A DNA stretch of 28,110 nt, from positions 1 to 28,110 of the forward strand of contig JBCBWG010000010.1 of assembly GCA_039817205.1 (NCBI GenBank). Reading direction: 5' to 3'. The notes beneath the pieces are model-generated. The model had not been told where the DNA came from and ran no database searches. It saw only the letters and a program-made list of their open reading frames with translations. The translations under genes were made by a program, and so were the position numbers. Positions 13,561 to 22,035 of this stretch are shown here, piece by piece; the stretch's first letter is position 1, and every line of letters begins with the position of its first letter. Origin of the DNA: JBCBWG01 sp039817205 (GTDB lineage: Bacteria > Pseudomonadota > Alphaproteobacteria > Rhizobiales > Hyphomicrobiaceae).

Positions 13561-15198
13561 ATGAAACTCACACTCTGGACCTACGAAGGACCGCCGCACG
13601 TCGGCGCCATGCGGATCGCAAACTCTATGCGCGATTTGCACTACGTGCTGCACGCGCCGCAGGGCGACACCTACGCCGATCTGCTGTTCACCATGATCGA
13701 GCGGAATAACAAGCGCCCCCCCGTCACCTATACAACGTTCCAGGCCCGCGATCTCGGCAGCGATACAGCGGATCTCTTTCAGACGGCGGCCCGGGACGCC
13801 TACCGACGCTTTCAACCGCAAGCGATGATCGTCGGCGCCTCGTGCACCGCCGAACTCATTCAAGACGATCCGGGCGGTCTTGCCGAAGCCCTCGACCTGC
13901 CAGTGCCGGTCATTCCCCTTGAGCTGCCCTCTTACCAGCGCAAGGAAAATTGGGGCGCGTCGGAGACGTTTTACCAGATCGTTCGACACCTTTCGAACGG
14001 GAGCGCGACGACGCCCGGCGAAAAATCAGAAAGCGATCACCCGACGTGCAACATCCTCGGCCCCACCAGCCTTGGGTTCCGCAACCGCGACGACGTCACT
14101 GAAATTACCCGACTGCTCACCGATCTTGGCGTTGCCATCAACGTTGTCGCGCCGCTCGGGGCATCGCCCGCCGACATCGCGCGATTGGGTGATGCCGATT
14201 TCAACGTCGTGCTCTATCCGGAGATCGCCGAGACGACGGCGCGTTGGCTCGAGCGCACATTCAAACAGCCGTACACCAAAACGGTACCGATCGGCGTCAA
14301 CGCCACAACCGAGTTCCTGCGCGAAGTCGCAGCGCTCGCCGAACTGGATCCCACACATTCAGCCAACAACGGACGATCGCGGTTGCCGTGGTACAGTCGT
14401 TCCGTCGATTCCACTTACTTCACAGGCAAGCGCGCGTTCATCTTCGGCGATGCGACCCACGCGATCGCAGCCGCACGGGTTGCAGCCGAAGAGTTCGGCT
14501 TTGAGGTCGTCGGCCTCGGGACCTATGCGCGCGAACTCGCCCGCGATGTCCGACGCGCGGCCGAAAAGTACGGCGTCGAGCCCCTCATCAGCGACGACTA
14601 TCTCGAGATCGAAACCGCGATCACCGAGGCACAGCCTGAGATCGTTCTTGGCACGCAGATGGAACGCCATATCGCCAAGCGTCTTGGGCTTCCGTGTGCC
14701 GTGATTTCCGCGCCGATCCATGTCCAGGACTTCCCCGCGCGCTACTCGCCACAGATGGGATACGAGGGCGCGAACGTGCTCTTCGATACGTGGGTCCATC
14801 CGCTGATGATGGGGCTCGAAGAGCATCTGCTGCAGATGTTCAAAAACGACTTCGAGTTCAACGACCACGCACCGTCCCACCTCGGTCATGGCGGCGGTCC
14901 AACCGGACCGGCTGCGAACGATCAGGCTGAACCAACGCGGCCAAGACTTCACTCGACCGAGCCTAGCGAAGACGCATCGGATGCACACCAAGCGAACGCG
15001 CATGAAGTGACTGAAGTGGCGCATGACCTGGCCGCGGTTGTTGCCTGGGCAAACGATGCCGAAAAAGAGCTGAAGAAAATCCCATTTTTCGTGCGGGGCA
15101 AAGCCCGACGGAACACCGAGGCGTTTGCCCGCGATCGCGGCATTCGCGAGATATCAATCGAGACGCTCTACGATGCCAAGTCCCACTTTGCCCGCTGA
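13561..15198 (+). CDS. bchB: Light-independent protochlorophyllide reductase subunit B
   Basis: BchB is the second subunit of the protochlorophyllide reductase NB component. The 545-residue protein starts MKLTLWTYEGPPHVGAMRIA and has Asp36 in 'HAPQGDTYAD', the unusual aspartate ligand of the shared [4Fe-4S] cluster. 'MIVGASCTAELIQDDPGGLA' and 'VIPLELPSYQRKENWGA' follow. The catalytic core runs to about residue 440, then a low-complexity linker, then the C-terminal PCP-reductase domain with 'ELKKIPFFVRGKARRNTEAF'. Its ribosome site GGAGG lies in the end of bchN. The 3' end overlaps the start of bchH by 26 bases, consistent with tight coupling. Confidence 0.96.
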   Translation: MKLTLWTYEGPPHVGAMRIANSMRDLHYVLHAPQGDTYADLLFTMIERNNKRPPVTYTTFQARDLGSDTADLFQTAARDAYRRFQPQAMIVGASCTAELIQDDPGGLAEALDLPVPVIPLELPSYQRKENWGASETFYQIVRHLSNGSATTPGEKSESDHPTCNILGPTSLGFRNRDDVTEITRLLTDLGVAINVVAPLGASPADIARLGDADFNVVLYPEIAETTARWLERTFKQPYTKTVPIGVNATTEFLREVAALAELDPTHSANNGRSRLPWYSRSVDSTYFTGKRAFIFGDATHAIAAARVAAEEFGFEVVGLGTYARELARDVRRAAEKYGVEPLISDDYLEIETAITEAQPEIVLGTQMERHIAKRLGLPCAVISAPIHVQDFPARYSPQMGYEGANVLFDTWVHPLMMGLEEHLLQMFKNDFEFNDHAPSHLGHGGGPTGPAANDQAEPTRPRLHSTEPSEDASDAHQANAHEVTEVAHDLAAVVAWANDAEKELKKIPFFVRGKARRNTEAFARDRGIREISIETLYDAKSHFAR

Positions 15199-18100
15199 TC
15201 CGGCGGGCCGTGCGGGTGTCACCGCATTGAGGCCTGCTCGAGACCCACAGGAACAGCGACAACCGCGAAAGCACCGAGCGCCCGCCGTTCGGGTCGTGCT
15301 GATCACGCTCGATCGCCACGTCGCAGGCGCCGTCGATCGCGCTCGCGAAACGCTGGCCCGTGATCTGCCAAACCTGAGGCTCGATCTTCATTTCGCAGCC
15401 GAATGGGCGACGCAGCCGGACGCGCTCGCCGCCTGCAAGCGGGATATCGCAGAAGCCGATGTGATCATCGCAACGATGCTCTTCATGGAGGATCACGTCC
15501 AAGCCGTTCTGCCCGACATCGAAGCGCGCCGAGATCATTGCGACGCCGTGATGGCCTGCATCGCTGCGGGAGAAATCGTCAAACAAACACGGCTCGGACG
15601 CTTCTCGATGAGCGCCAAACAGTCAGGGCCGATGGCACTGCTGAAACGGCTGCGCGGCAAATCCCGTTCCGGTTCGAAAAGTGCCGGAGCCGGCCAGATG
15701 GCCGTGCTACGCCAAATTCCACGCATTCTGCGCTTCATCCCCGGCACAGCCCAGGACGTTCGCGCCTACTTCATCGGTATGCAGTACTGGCTTGCCGGTT
15801 CCGAGGGCAATCTGGCGAGCCTGATCCGCTTTCTCGTCAACCGATATGCGAGCGGCCCACGCGAAGCGCTCCGCGGCACACTCAATGTCGCCGACCCGAT
15901 CGCATATCCAGACGTCGGGCTCTACCATCCGGACGCGGCCAAACCGATAACAGACAAGCTGGCCGATCTTCCGATGGTCCACAATGGACCGGGGGCGAGA
16001 GGAACGGTCGGCTTACTCGTGATGCGCTCGTACCTGCTTGCCGACGATTGCGCCCACTATGACGGTGTTATTCGTGCTCTGGAAGCACGCGGCCTGAACG
16101 TGATCCCGGCGTTCGCAAGTGGTCTCGATGCACGGCCGGCGATCGACGCCTATTTCATGGAAGATGGCCGCGCGACGGTGGATGCGGTCCTGTCACTCAC
16201 CGGTTTCTCGCTTGTGGGCGGCCCGGCCTACAACGATGCGAAGGCGGCCGAAGACATCCTGCGCCAGCTTGATGTGCCATACCTGGGCGCTCACGCGCTT
16301 GAGTTCCAATCGATCGAAGAATGGCGCCGGGCTGACCGCGGCCTCATGCCAATTGAATCGACGATCATGATCGCGATCCCCGAGATCGACGGTGCGACGG
16401 CACCAACTGTATTCGGTGGACGCATCAAGGGCGGCACGACCTGCGCCGGTTGCGCGCGCGCCTGCAAAGCTGACAGCGCCAAGGGCGCCCATCAAATGGT
16501 TGCATGTGCCGAGCGGGTCGAAAACCTCGCCGATCGGACAGCGAAGATGGTGGCGCTCCGACGCGCCGAACGCCGAGACCGAAAGCTTGCCGTTGTCCTG
16601 TTCAACTTCCCGCCAAACGCGGGGGCAACCGGGACGGCCGCGTTCCTGTCGGTGTTTGAGTCCCTGCACAACACGCTGACGCGCCTGAAAGACGAGGGCT
16701 ACACAGTCAACGTTCCGAAAACCGTCGACGACTTACGGAACGCCGTTCTGCAAGGCAACGCAGCCCAGTTCGGAACGGACGCCAACGTCCACGCGTCTAT
16801 CCCTGTCGATGATCATATCGCCCGCGAGCGCTATCTCACCCAAATCGAAGAGCAGTGGGGCCCAGCGCCCGGCACACAACAGGCCGATGGCACCGCCATC
16901 CACGTTCTTGGCCGCGCGTTCGGAAATGTGCTTGTCGCAGTCCAACCGGGCTTTGGCTACGAAGGCGACCCGATGCGATTGCTGTTCGAGGGCAGCTTCG
17001 CGCCAACGCATGCGTTCTCGGCCTTCTACCGCTATCTGCGCGAAGACTTCGGCGCACATGCCTACCTGCATTTCGGCACCCATGGTGCGCTTGAGTTTAT
17101 GCCCGGCAAACAGTCGGGACTAACGGATGTTTGTTGGCCCGACCGCTTGATCGGTGACGTTCCAAACATTTACCTCTACGCTGCCAACAACCCGTCCGAA
17201 GGGACCATCGCCAAAAGACGCTCGGCGGCGACACTGGTCAGCTACCTAACACCGGCCGTTGCGCGCGCGGGCCTCTACCGCGGCCTCGCCGACCTCAAAG
17301 CGTCGCTCGATCGCTGGCGGTCAACGGAACTCGACGCGGTCGATGAGCGCTCCGACCTTGAAGATCTCATCATCGAGCAAGCGCGCGCGGTCGATCTCCT
17401 GGACGACCCGGACCCGTCACGAACTGCAGAAGATGCGGCGGCAAACGACAACAGAGCGCGCGCGCATCTGACAGGCGTACCGCTCGTCCAAATGCTTACA
17501 AAAGCTGTGCTTGAGCTCGAGTACACGCTGATCCCACACGGTCTTCATGTGGTGGGTGCGGAGTGCGAACACGAGCACCGCATCGAACTGTTGACCTCGA
17601 TTGCCGAGGCCAAACACGATGTCACGCTGCCGTCGGACGTGGTCGCTGCGATCATTGACGGCAAACGACCGCGGGAAGCGGAACGCCTGCTCGGTGCCCG
17701 AACAAGCGATGATGCGCGCGCGGCCCTCGACACGCTTTATGAAACGAACCCGCGACTGACATCGACGATGGAAACCGATGGTCTTGTGCGCGCGCTTGAC
17801 GGCTGCTTTGTCGCCCCGGTCGCAGGTGGTGACGTGTTGCGATCGACCGATGTTTTGCCGACGGGCCGCAACCTGCACGGCTTCGATCCGTTTCGACTCC
17901 CAAGCGCCTTCGCGGTTGAAGATGGGAAGCGTCAGGCCGCGCGCCTGCTCGACCGCCATTTAAGCGATGCGCACGCCTTGCCCGAAACGGTCGCGATGGT
18001 TCTGTGGGGAACCGACAATCTGAAGAGCGAAGGCGGTCCGCTGTCGCAGGCGCTCGCGTTGATTGGTGCCACCCCCCGCTTCGACAGCTTTGGGCGGCTT

Positions 18101-19060
18101 GCCGGTGCTCAACTGCTCCCAATCGAGGAGCTCGGTCGGCCGCGCATCGACGTCGTGATGACGCTCTCCGGAATCTTCCGAGATCTGTTACCGCTTCAAA
18201 CGCGGCTTCTGGCAGAGGCGGCCTTTCTCGCAGCAACCGCCGACGAAGCCGACGCCGACAACTTCATTGCCAAACATGCGCGCGCTTACGCAGCCGAACA
18301 TAACTGCTCACTCGAAGAAGCGGCTCTGCGTGTTTTTTCAAACGCGGACGGTGCCTACGGCGCTAACGTCAACCACCTCATCGACAGCGGTTGCTGGAAC
18401 GACGAGGACGAACTCGCCGACGTCTATGAAGCGCGGAAGTGCTTTGCCTACGGCGTCAACGGCCATCCCGTGGCGAAGAAAGAGCTGCTTTCGAGCGTTC
18501 TTTCAACGGTCGATGTTGCCTACCAAAATCTGGAGTCCGTGGAACTCGGCGTCACAACGATCGACCACTATTTCGATACCCTCGGCGGGATCGGTCGCGC
18601 CGTCACCCGTGCCCGCGGCGGCAAAGGCGCATCGATTTATATTGGCGATCAAACGCGCACCGAAGGCAAAGTGCGGTCGCTCTCCGAACAGGTCGCGCTT
18701 GAGACCCGGACACGCATGCTCAATCCGAAATGGACAGAGGGCATGCTGCGCCACGGCTATGAAGGCGTCCGCCAGATCGAGGCCCATGTCACCAACACGG
18801 TCGGCTGGTCAGCGACCACCGGCGAAGTCGCACCCTGGGTCTATCAGCAGATCTCAGAGACCTACGTCCTTGACGCGGACATGCGTCGACGACTGTCGGA
18901 ACTGAACCCCAAGGCTTCGGCCAAGGTCGCACAACGCCTGCTCGAAGCTCACGAACGCAAATATTGGAACCCTGACGAAGACACGCTCGAAGCGCTCCGC
19001 GAAGCCGGTGACGAACTCGATGACCGTGTCGAAGGCATTGGTGTGGAGGCCATGGCATGA
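15173..19060 (+). CDS. bchH: Magnesium chelatase subunit H
   Basis: BchH is the large porphyrin-binding subunit of Mg-chelatase, which inserts Mg2+ into protoporphyrin IX together with BchI and BchD (not in this window). With the ATG at 15173 it has 1295 residues, slightly longer than many relatives because of about 35 polar N-terminal residues before 'VRVVLITLDRHVAGAVDRAR'. Family blocks include 'FGGRIKGGTT', 'LFNFPPNAGATGTAAFLSVF', 'YLHFGTHGALEFMPGKQSGL', 'IYLYAANNPSEGTIAKRRS', 'LWGTDNLKSEGGPLSQALAL' and the C-terminal 'NPKWTEGMLRHGYEGVRQIE'. Cys424, Cys427, Cys431 and Cys445 form a CxxCxxxC-x13-C group just before the NFPPNAG block, a plausible Fe-S site. The stop overlaps the bchL start (ATGA). 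An earlier in-frame start at 15125 is less likely. Confidence 0.95.
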   Translation: MPSPTLPADPAGRAGVTALRPARDPQEQRQPRKHRAPAVRVVLITLDRHVAGAVDRARETLARDLPNLRLDLHFAAEWATQPDALAACKRDIAEADVIIATMLFMEDHVQAVLPDIEARRDHCDAVMACIAAGEIVKQTRLGRFSMSAKQSGPMALLKRLRGKSRSGSKSAGAGQMAVLRQIPRILRFIPGTAQDVRAYFIGMQYWLAGSEGNLASLIRFLVNRYASGPREALRGTLNVADPIAYPDVGLYHPDAAKPITDKLADLPMVHNGPGARGTVGLLVMRSYLLADDCAHYDGVIRALEARGLNVIPAFASGLDARPAIDAYFMEDGRATVDAVLSLTGFSLVGGPAYNDAKAAEDILRQLDVPYLGAHALEFQSIEEWRRADRGLMPIESTIMIAIPEIDGATAPTVFGGRIKGGTTCAGCARACKADSAKGAHQMVACAERVENLADRTAKMVALRRAERRDRKLAVVLFNFPPNAGATGTAAFLSVFESLHNTLTRLKDEGYTVNVPKTVDDLRNAVLQGNAAQFGTDANVHASIPVDDHIARERYLTQIEEQWGPAPGTQQADGTAIHVLGRAFGNVLVAVQPGFGYEGDPMRLLFEGSFAPTHAFSAFYRYLREDFGAHAYLHFGTHGALEFMPGKQSGLTDVCWPDRLIGDVPNIYLYAANNPSEGTIAKRRSAATLVSYLTPAVARAGLYRGLADLKASLDRWRSTELDAVDERSDLEDLIIEQARAVDLLDDPDPSRTAEDAAANDNRARAHLTGVPLVQMLTKAVLELEYTLIPHGLHVVGAECEHEHRIELLTSIAEAKHDVTLPSDVVAAIIDGKRPREAERLLGARTSDDARAALDTLYETNPRLTSTMETDGLVRALDGCFVAPVAGGDVLRSTDVLPTGRNLHGFDPFRLPSAFAVEDGKRQAARLLDRHLSDAHALPETVAMVLWGTDNLKSEGGPLSQALALIGATPRFDSFGRLAGAQLLPIEELGRPRIDVVMTLSGIFRDLLPLQTRLLAEAAFLAATADEADADNFIAKHARAYAAEHNCSLEEAALRVFSNADGAYGANVNHLIDSGCWNDEDELADVYEARKCFAYGVNGHPVAKKELLSSVLSTVDVAYQNLESVELGVTTIDHYFDTLGGIGRAVTRARGGKGASIYIGDQTRTEGKVRSLSEQVALETRTRMLNPKWTEGMLRHGYEGVRQIEAHVTNTVGWSATTGEVAPWVYQQISETYVLDADMRRRLSELNPKASAKVAQRLLEAHERKYWNPDEDTLEALREAGDELDDRVEGIGVEAMA

Positions 19061-19977
19061 ACCTCGTCCCCCCTCGCGGCAGTTTTGTCCGGGATCGCAG
19101 CACAGGTAACGGACCCACGGATGGCGACGGCAGCGTCCAAGTTCACCAGGATGCGAGCCTGAAAATCGATACGGCCAAAGTGTTCGCCATCTACGGCAAA
19201 GGCGGCATTGGAAAATCGACAACGTCATCGAACTTGTCGGTCGCGTTTTCGAAGCTTGGCAAGCGCGTGCTCCAGATCGGCTGCGATCCAAAGCATGATT
19301 CAACATTCACGCTCACCAAGTCGCTCGTCCCGACCGTCATCGACGTCCTCGAAAGCGTAAACTTTCACCCGGAAGAACTGCGCCCCGAAGACTTCGTCTA
19401 CGAGGGTTACAACGGCGTGATGTGCGTCGAGGCCGGCGGCCCGCCTGCGGGCACCGGATGTGGGGGCTATGTTGTCGGACAGACGGTCAAGCTTCTGAAG
19501 GAGCACCATCTCCTCGAAGACACCGACATCGTGATTTTCGATGTGCTTGGCGATGTGGTTTGCGGCGGGTTTGCAGCCCCGCTCCAGCACGCCGATCACT
19601 CGCTCATCGTCACGGCGAACGACTTCGATTCTATCTTTGCGATGAACCGCATCGTGCAAGCGATCGGTGCAAAGTCGAAGAACTACAAGGTGCGCGTTGG
19701 CGGCGTGATCGCAAACCGCTCCAAAGCAACCGATGAGATCGACCGCTTCAATGAAGCCGTCGGCCTGAAGCGCCTCGCACACTTCCCCGACCTCGATGCC
19801 ATCCGCAAATCGCGCCTCAAGAAGCGCACGCTCTTCGAGATGGACGAGACGCCCGAGGTGCTCGCGGTTCAGCAAGAATACCTGAAACTCGCAGCCAGCT
19901 TGCTTGCCGGAATTGAAGAGCAGGAAGCCACTCACATGAAAGACCGGGAGATCTTTGATTTTCTCGGCTTTGATTGA
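19057..19977 (+). CDS. bchL: Light-independent protochlorophyllide reductase iron-sulfur ATP-binding protein
   Basis: BchL is the NifH-like homodimeric ATPase that feeds electrons to BchNB. The 306-residue protein has a Walker A 'GKGGIGKSTTSSNLS' (47-61), 'IGCDPKHDSTFTL', 'GGPPAGTGCGG' with Cys135 and 'DVLGDVVCGGFA' with Cys169; these two Cys of each monomer hold the bridging [4Fe-4S] cluster. The N-terminal 38 residues before the P-loop are disordered-looking, as in other BchL proteins where this region is autoinhibitory. The ATG overlaps the bchH stop and follows GTGGAGG. It lies 13 bases before bchM. Confidence 0.97.
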   Translation: MNLVPPRGSFVRDRSTGNGPTDGDGSVQVHQDASLKIDTAKVFAIYGKGGIGKSTTSSNLSVAFSKLGKRVLQIGCDPKHDSTFTLTKSLVPTVIDVLESVNFHPEELRPEDFVYEGYNGVMCVEAGGPPAGTGCGGYVVGQTVKLLKEHHLLEDTDIVIFDVLGDVVCGGFAAPLQHADHSLIVTANDFDSIFAMNRIVQAIGAKSKNYKVRVGGVIANRSKATDEIDRFNEAVGLKRLAHFPDLDAIRKSRLKKRTLFEMDETPEVLAVQQEYLKLAASLLAGIEEQEATHMKDREIFDFLGFD

Positions 19978-19990
19978 TCAGGAGGGACCG

Positions 19991-20716
19991 ATGTCCTCCC
20001 CCGACTATCAAGAACGGCGCAGCCAACTGGCTCAGTATTTTGACCGCACTGCTTTTGAGGCGTGGCGACGGATGACGAGTGACGCGCCGCTCTCGCGTGT
20101 GCGTACCACCGTCCGAGAAGGTCGCGAGATGATGCGCGCGACGCTTCTTGAACGGTTGCCGGAAGACCTCGCGGGCAAACGCGTTCTTGACGCCGGTTGC
20201 GGTACGGGACTGCTCGCCGTCGACATTGCCAACCGCGGCGCGGAGGTGATTGGCGTCGACCTGTCGCCGAACCTCATCGAAATTGCGCGCGGGCGAACCG
20301 AGCACAGTCCGGGCGAAACGGGCATGCGCGGGACTGTTGCCTATCTTTCCGGAGACATGCTCGACCCAAGCCTCGGACAGTTCGACCACGTGGTCGCCAT
20401 GGATAGTCTTATTCACTACGGCGGGCCGGACGTTGTCGACAGCATCAGCCAGCTCGCAAAGCGGACGCGGCGCTCCATTGTCCTGACCTTTGTCCCGCGC
20501 ACACTGGCGCTTAGCTTGATGCACCGGGCGGGCAAACTGTTCCCGCGAAGCGACCGTGCACCGGCCATCGAACCCATTCGGCAAGAACAGCTTTTACAAT
20601 TGATCGCCAACCGATCGGAACTGAGCGACTGGCAAGCCGAACCGGGCCCTCGGATCTCACACGGTTTTTACACGTCGCAGGCCATCGCGCTCACACGGCG
20701 CGCGGCACATCCGTAA
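19991..20716 (+). CDS. bchM: Magnesium protoporphyrin IX methyltransferase
   Basis: BchM uses S-adenosylmethionine to methylate the C13 propionate of Mg-protoporphyrin IX, the step after Mg-chelatase. The 241-residue protein starts MSSPDYQERRSQLAQYFDRT, with 'YFDRTAFEAWRRMTSDAPLS' typical of the family, followed by a class I methyltransferase fold: motif I 'VLDAGCGTGLLAVDIANRGA' (65-84), 'IGVDLSPNLIEIAR', and 'VVAMDSLIHYGG'. The C-terminus 'RISHGFYTSQAIALTRR' is also conserved. I chose the ATG at 19991 with AGGAGG five bases upstream. In most alphaproteobacterial clusters the next gene is lhaA; here it is puhE after 149 bp. Confidence 0.95.
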   Translation: MSSPDYQERRSQLAQYFDRTAFEAWRRMTSDAPLSRVRTTVREGREMMRATLLERLPEDLAGKRVLDAGCGTGLLAVDIANRGAEVIGVDLSPNLIEIARGRTEHSPGETGMRGTVAYLSGDMLDPSLGQFDHVVAMDSLIHYGGPDVVDSISQLAKRTRRSIVLTFVPRTLALSLMHRAGKLFPRSDRAPAIEPIRQEQLLQLIANRSELSDWQAEPGPRISHGFYTSQAIALTRRAAHP

Positions 20717-20865
20717 GGCTCAGCTGATTGTTTGAAGCGTTGATGAGGCCACCGTTGCGGAACGGTCGGCAAGCGAGACCAAGGCGCACGGCTTGAGCCG
20801 ACAGAGTGCGCGCGACAGGTGATTTAGGTCGCGGCACAGGCCGAAGAGGGAGACGAAAACGACCC
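20717..20865 (+). other. bchM-puhE intercistronic gap with hairpin
   Basis: These 149 bases occupy the place where lhaA, puhA, puhB, puhC and acsF usually lie. A perfect hairpin ACCGTT-GCGG-AACGGT spans 20751-20766; it lacks a U run, so it may be a processing or stabilising element rather than a terminator. I see no peptide resembling LhaA or PuhA in any frame. GAAGAGGGAG near 20842-20852 is the puhE ribosome site. Confidence 0.5.
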
Positions 20866-21993
20866 ATGACTGACCACATCGTGCCAGTCAGTTTCGCGCT
20901 GTTCCTCTGGTGGTTTGCCACCGGAGCAATCATCTATTTGGATGGCCTTCCCAAACCGACGTTCCGTTGGAGCGTCACGGCCCTCGCTGGCCTCTCCGTG
21001 CTCTCGCTTTTCCTCATAGCCGAAACCAAAGATGACCTCTCGGTTCGAGGCGCCTACCTCGCATTCAGCGGTGGTTTGTTTGTCTGGGCTTTTATCGAGA
21101 TGGCGTTTTACGCTGGCTACATTACGGGGCCGCGCCGACGGGCCTGCCACCCCGACTGCCGCGGTCTGCTGCACTTCTGGCATGCCGTTGAAACCATCCT
21201 TTATAATCAAATGGCCTGCGTGATCGCGGCGGCACTGGTCTTCGCGGTTTCCGCAAACGGTGCCAATCAGATCGCGCTTTGGACGTTTCTCGTCCTCTGG
21301 ATCTTGCAAGTCAGCGCGAAGCTCAACGTGTTCCTCGGCGTCCGCAATCTCAACGAGGACTTCCTGCCCGAGCATATGGCGTATCTGCGGCGCTATATGT
21401 CTGTACGCCCGATCAACGCGTTCTTTCCGTTTGCCGTGACCGGCGGCACAGTGGCGCTCGTCCTCATCCTCATGCGCGCCCATGCGCCAGGCGTCAGCGA
21501 CGGCGAGGCCGTTGGTCTCGCGCTCGTTGCAACGTTGCTTGGTCTTGCCATTCTCGAACACTGGTTCCTCATTCTTCCAGTCCCAGCGGATTGGCTCTGG
21601 CGATGGTCACTTGGCGGATCGCGGCGCAACGCGCTCAACACTTCGAACGCCCTTGCCGCGCCGCAGGTCGACGCGCTCAGAGGCGATCCGGCAGCCGACT
21701 TCGCGGTTGCGCTTGATGACCGCTGCGACCGAACGGCTCTGCAACGGCTGCTGGATGGGATCGCAAACGGTGCCTTTGGAAACATCACGCGGCTTAGCGG
21801 TGTCGCGCGTTCTGACGCAGGTTTTGTGCAGTTTTTCGCAGCGCCCGGAACCAGCGAGATGACGCCATACGCCGAGATCGCCGCCAATACGGAGCCACCG
21901 CACTGCGGTGCCCGCGCCTTCGGGACAAATCTGGATCAATTGCGGCTTCAGGCCGCGTTCAACGCCTGCAGACAACGACGAATTGCCACTTGA
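20866..21993 (+). CDS. puhE: Photosynthetic complex assembly protein PuhE (DUF3623) with long C-terminal extension
   Basis: PuhE is an integral membrane protein encoded next to hemA in many photosynthesis clusters and affects assembly of the reaction centre/LH1 and bacteriochlorophyll level. The 375-residue protein starts MTDHIVPVSFALFLWWFATG, and has 'FVWAFIEMAFYAGYITGPRR', 'WHAVETILYNQMACVIAAAL', 'LQVSAKLNVFLGVRNLNEDF' and 'LAILEHWFLILPVPADWLWR', giving six to seven helices. The DUF3623 core ends near residue 252. The remaining about 120 residues are soluble, show normal codon use, and resemble nothing I recognise. I chose the ATG at 20866 (GAGGGAG upstream) rather than the earlier in-frame ATG. 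hemA starts 42 bases after the stop. Confidence 0.9.
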   Translation: MTDHIVPVSFALFLWWFATGAIIYLDGLPKPTFRWSVTALAGLSVLSLFLIAETKDDLSVRGAYLAFSGGLFVWAFIEMAFYAGYITGPRRRACHPDCRGLLHFWHAVETILYNQMACVIAAALVFAVSANGANQIALWTFLVLWILQVSAKLNVFLGVRNLNEDFLPEHMAYLRRYMSVRPINAFFPFAVTGGTVALVLILMRAHAPGVSDGEAVGLALVATLLGLAILEHWFLILPVPADWLWRWSLGGSRRNALNTSNALAAPQVDALRGDPAADFAVALDDRCDRTALQRLLDGIANGAFGNITRLSGVARSDAGFVQFFAAPGTSEMTPYAEIAANTEPPHCGARAFGTNLDQLRLQAAFNACRQRRIAT

Positions 21994-22035
21994 GAAGCAC
22001 AACCCGATGTCCAAGATCAGGGTGGGAGCAACGCT

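Noticed and set aside
20717..20865. Possible remnants of lhaA or puhA between bchM and puhE
   Set aside because: No frame gives a peptide resembling either protein. The gap holds only a short hairpin and a ribosome site.
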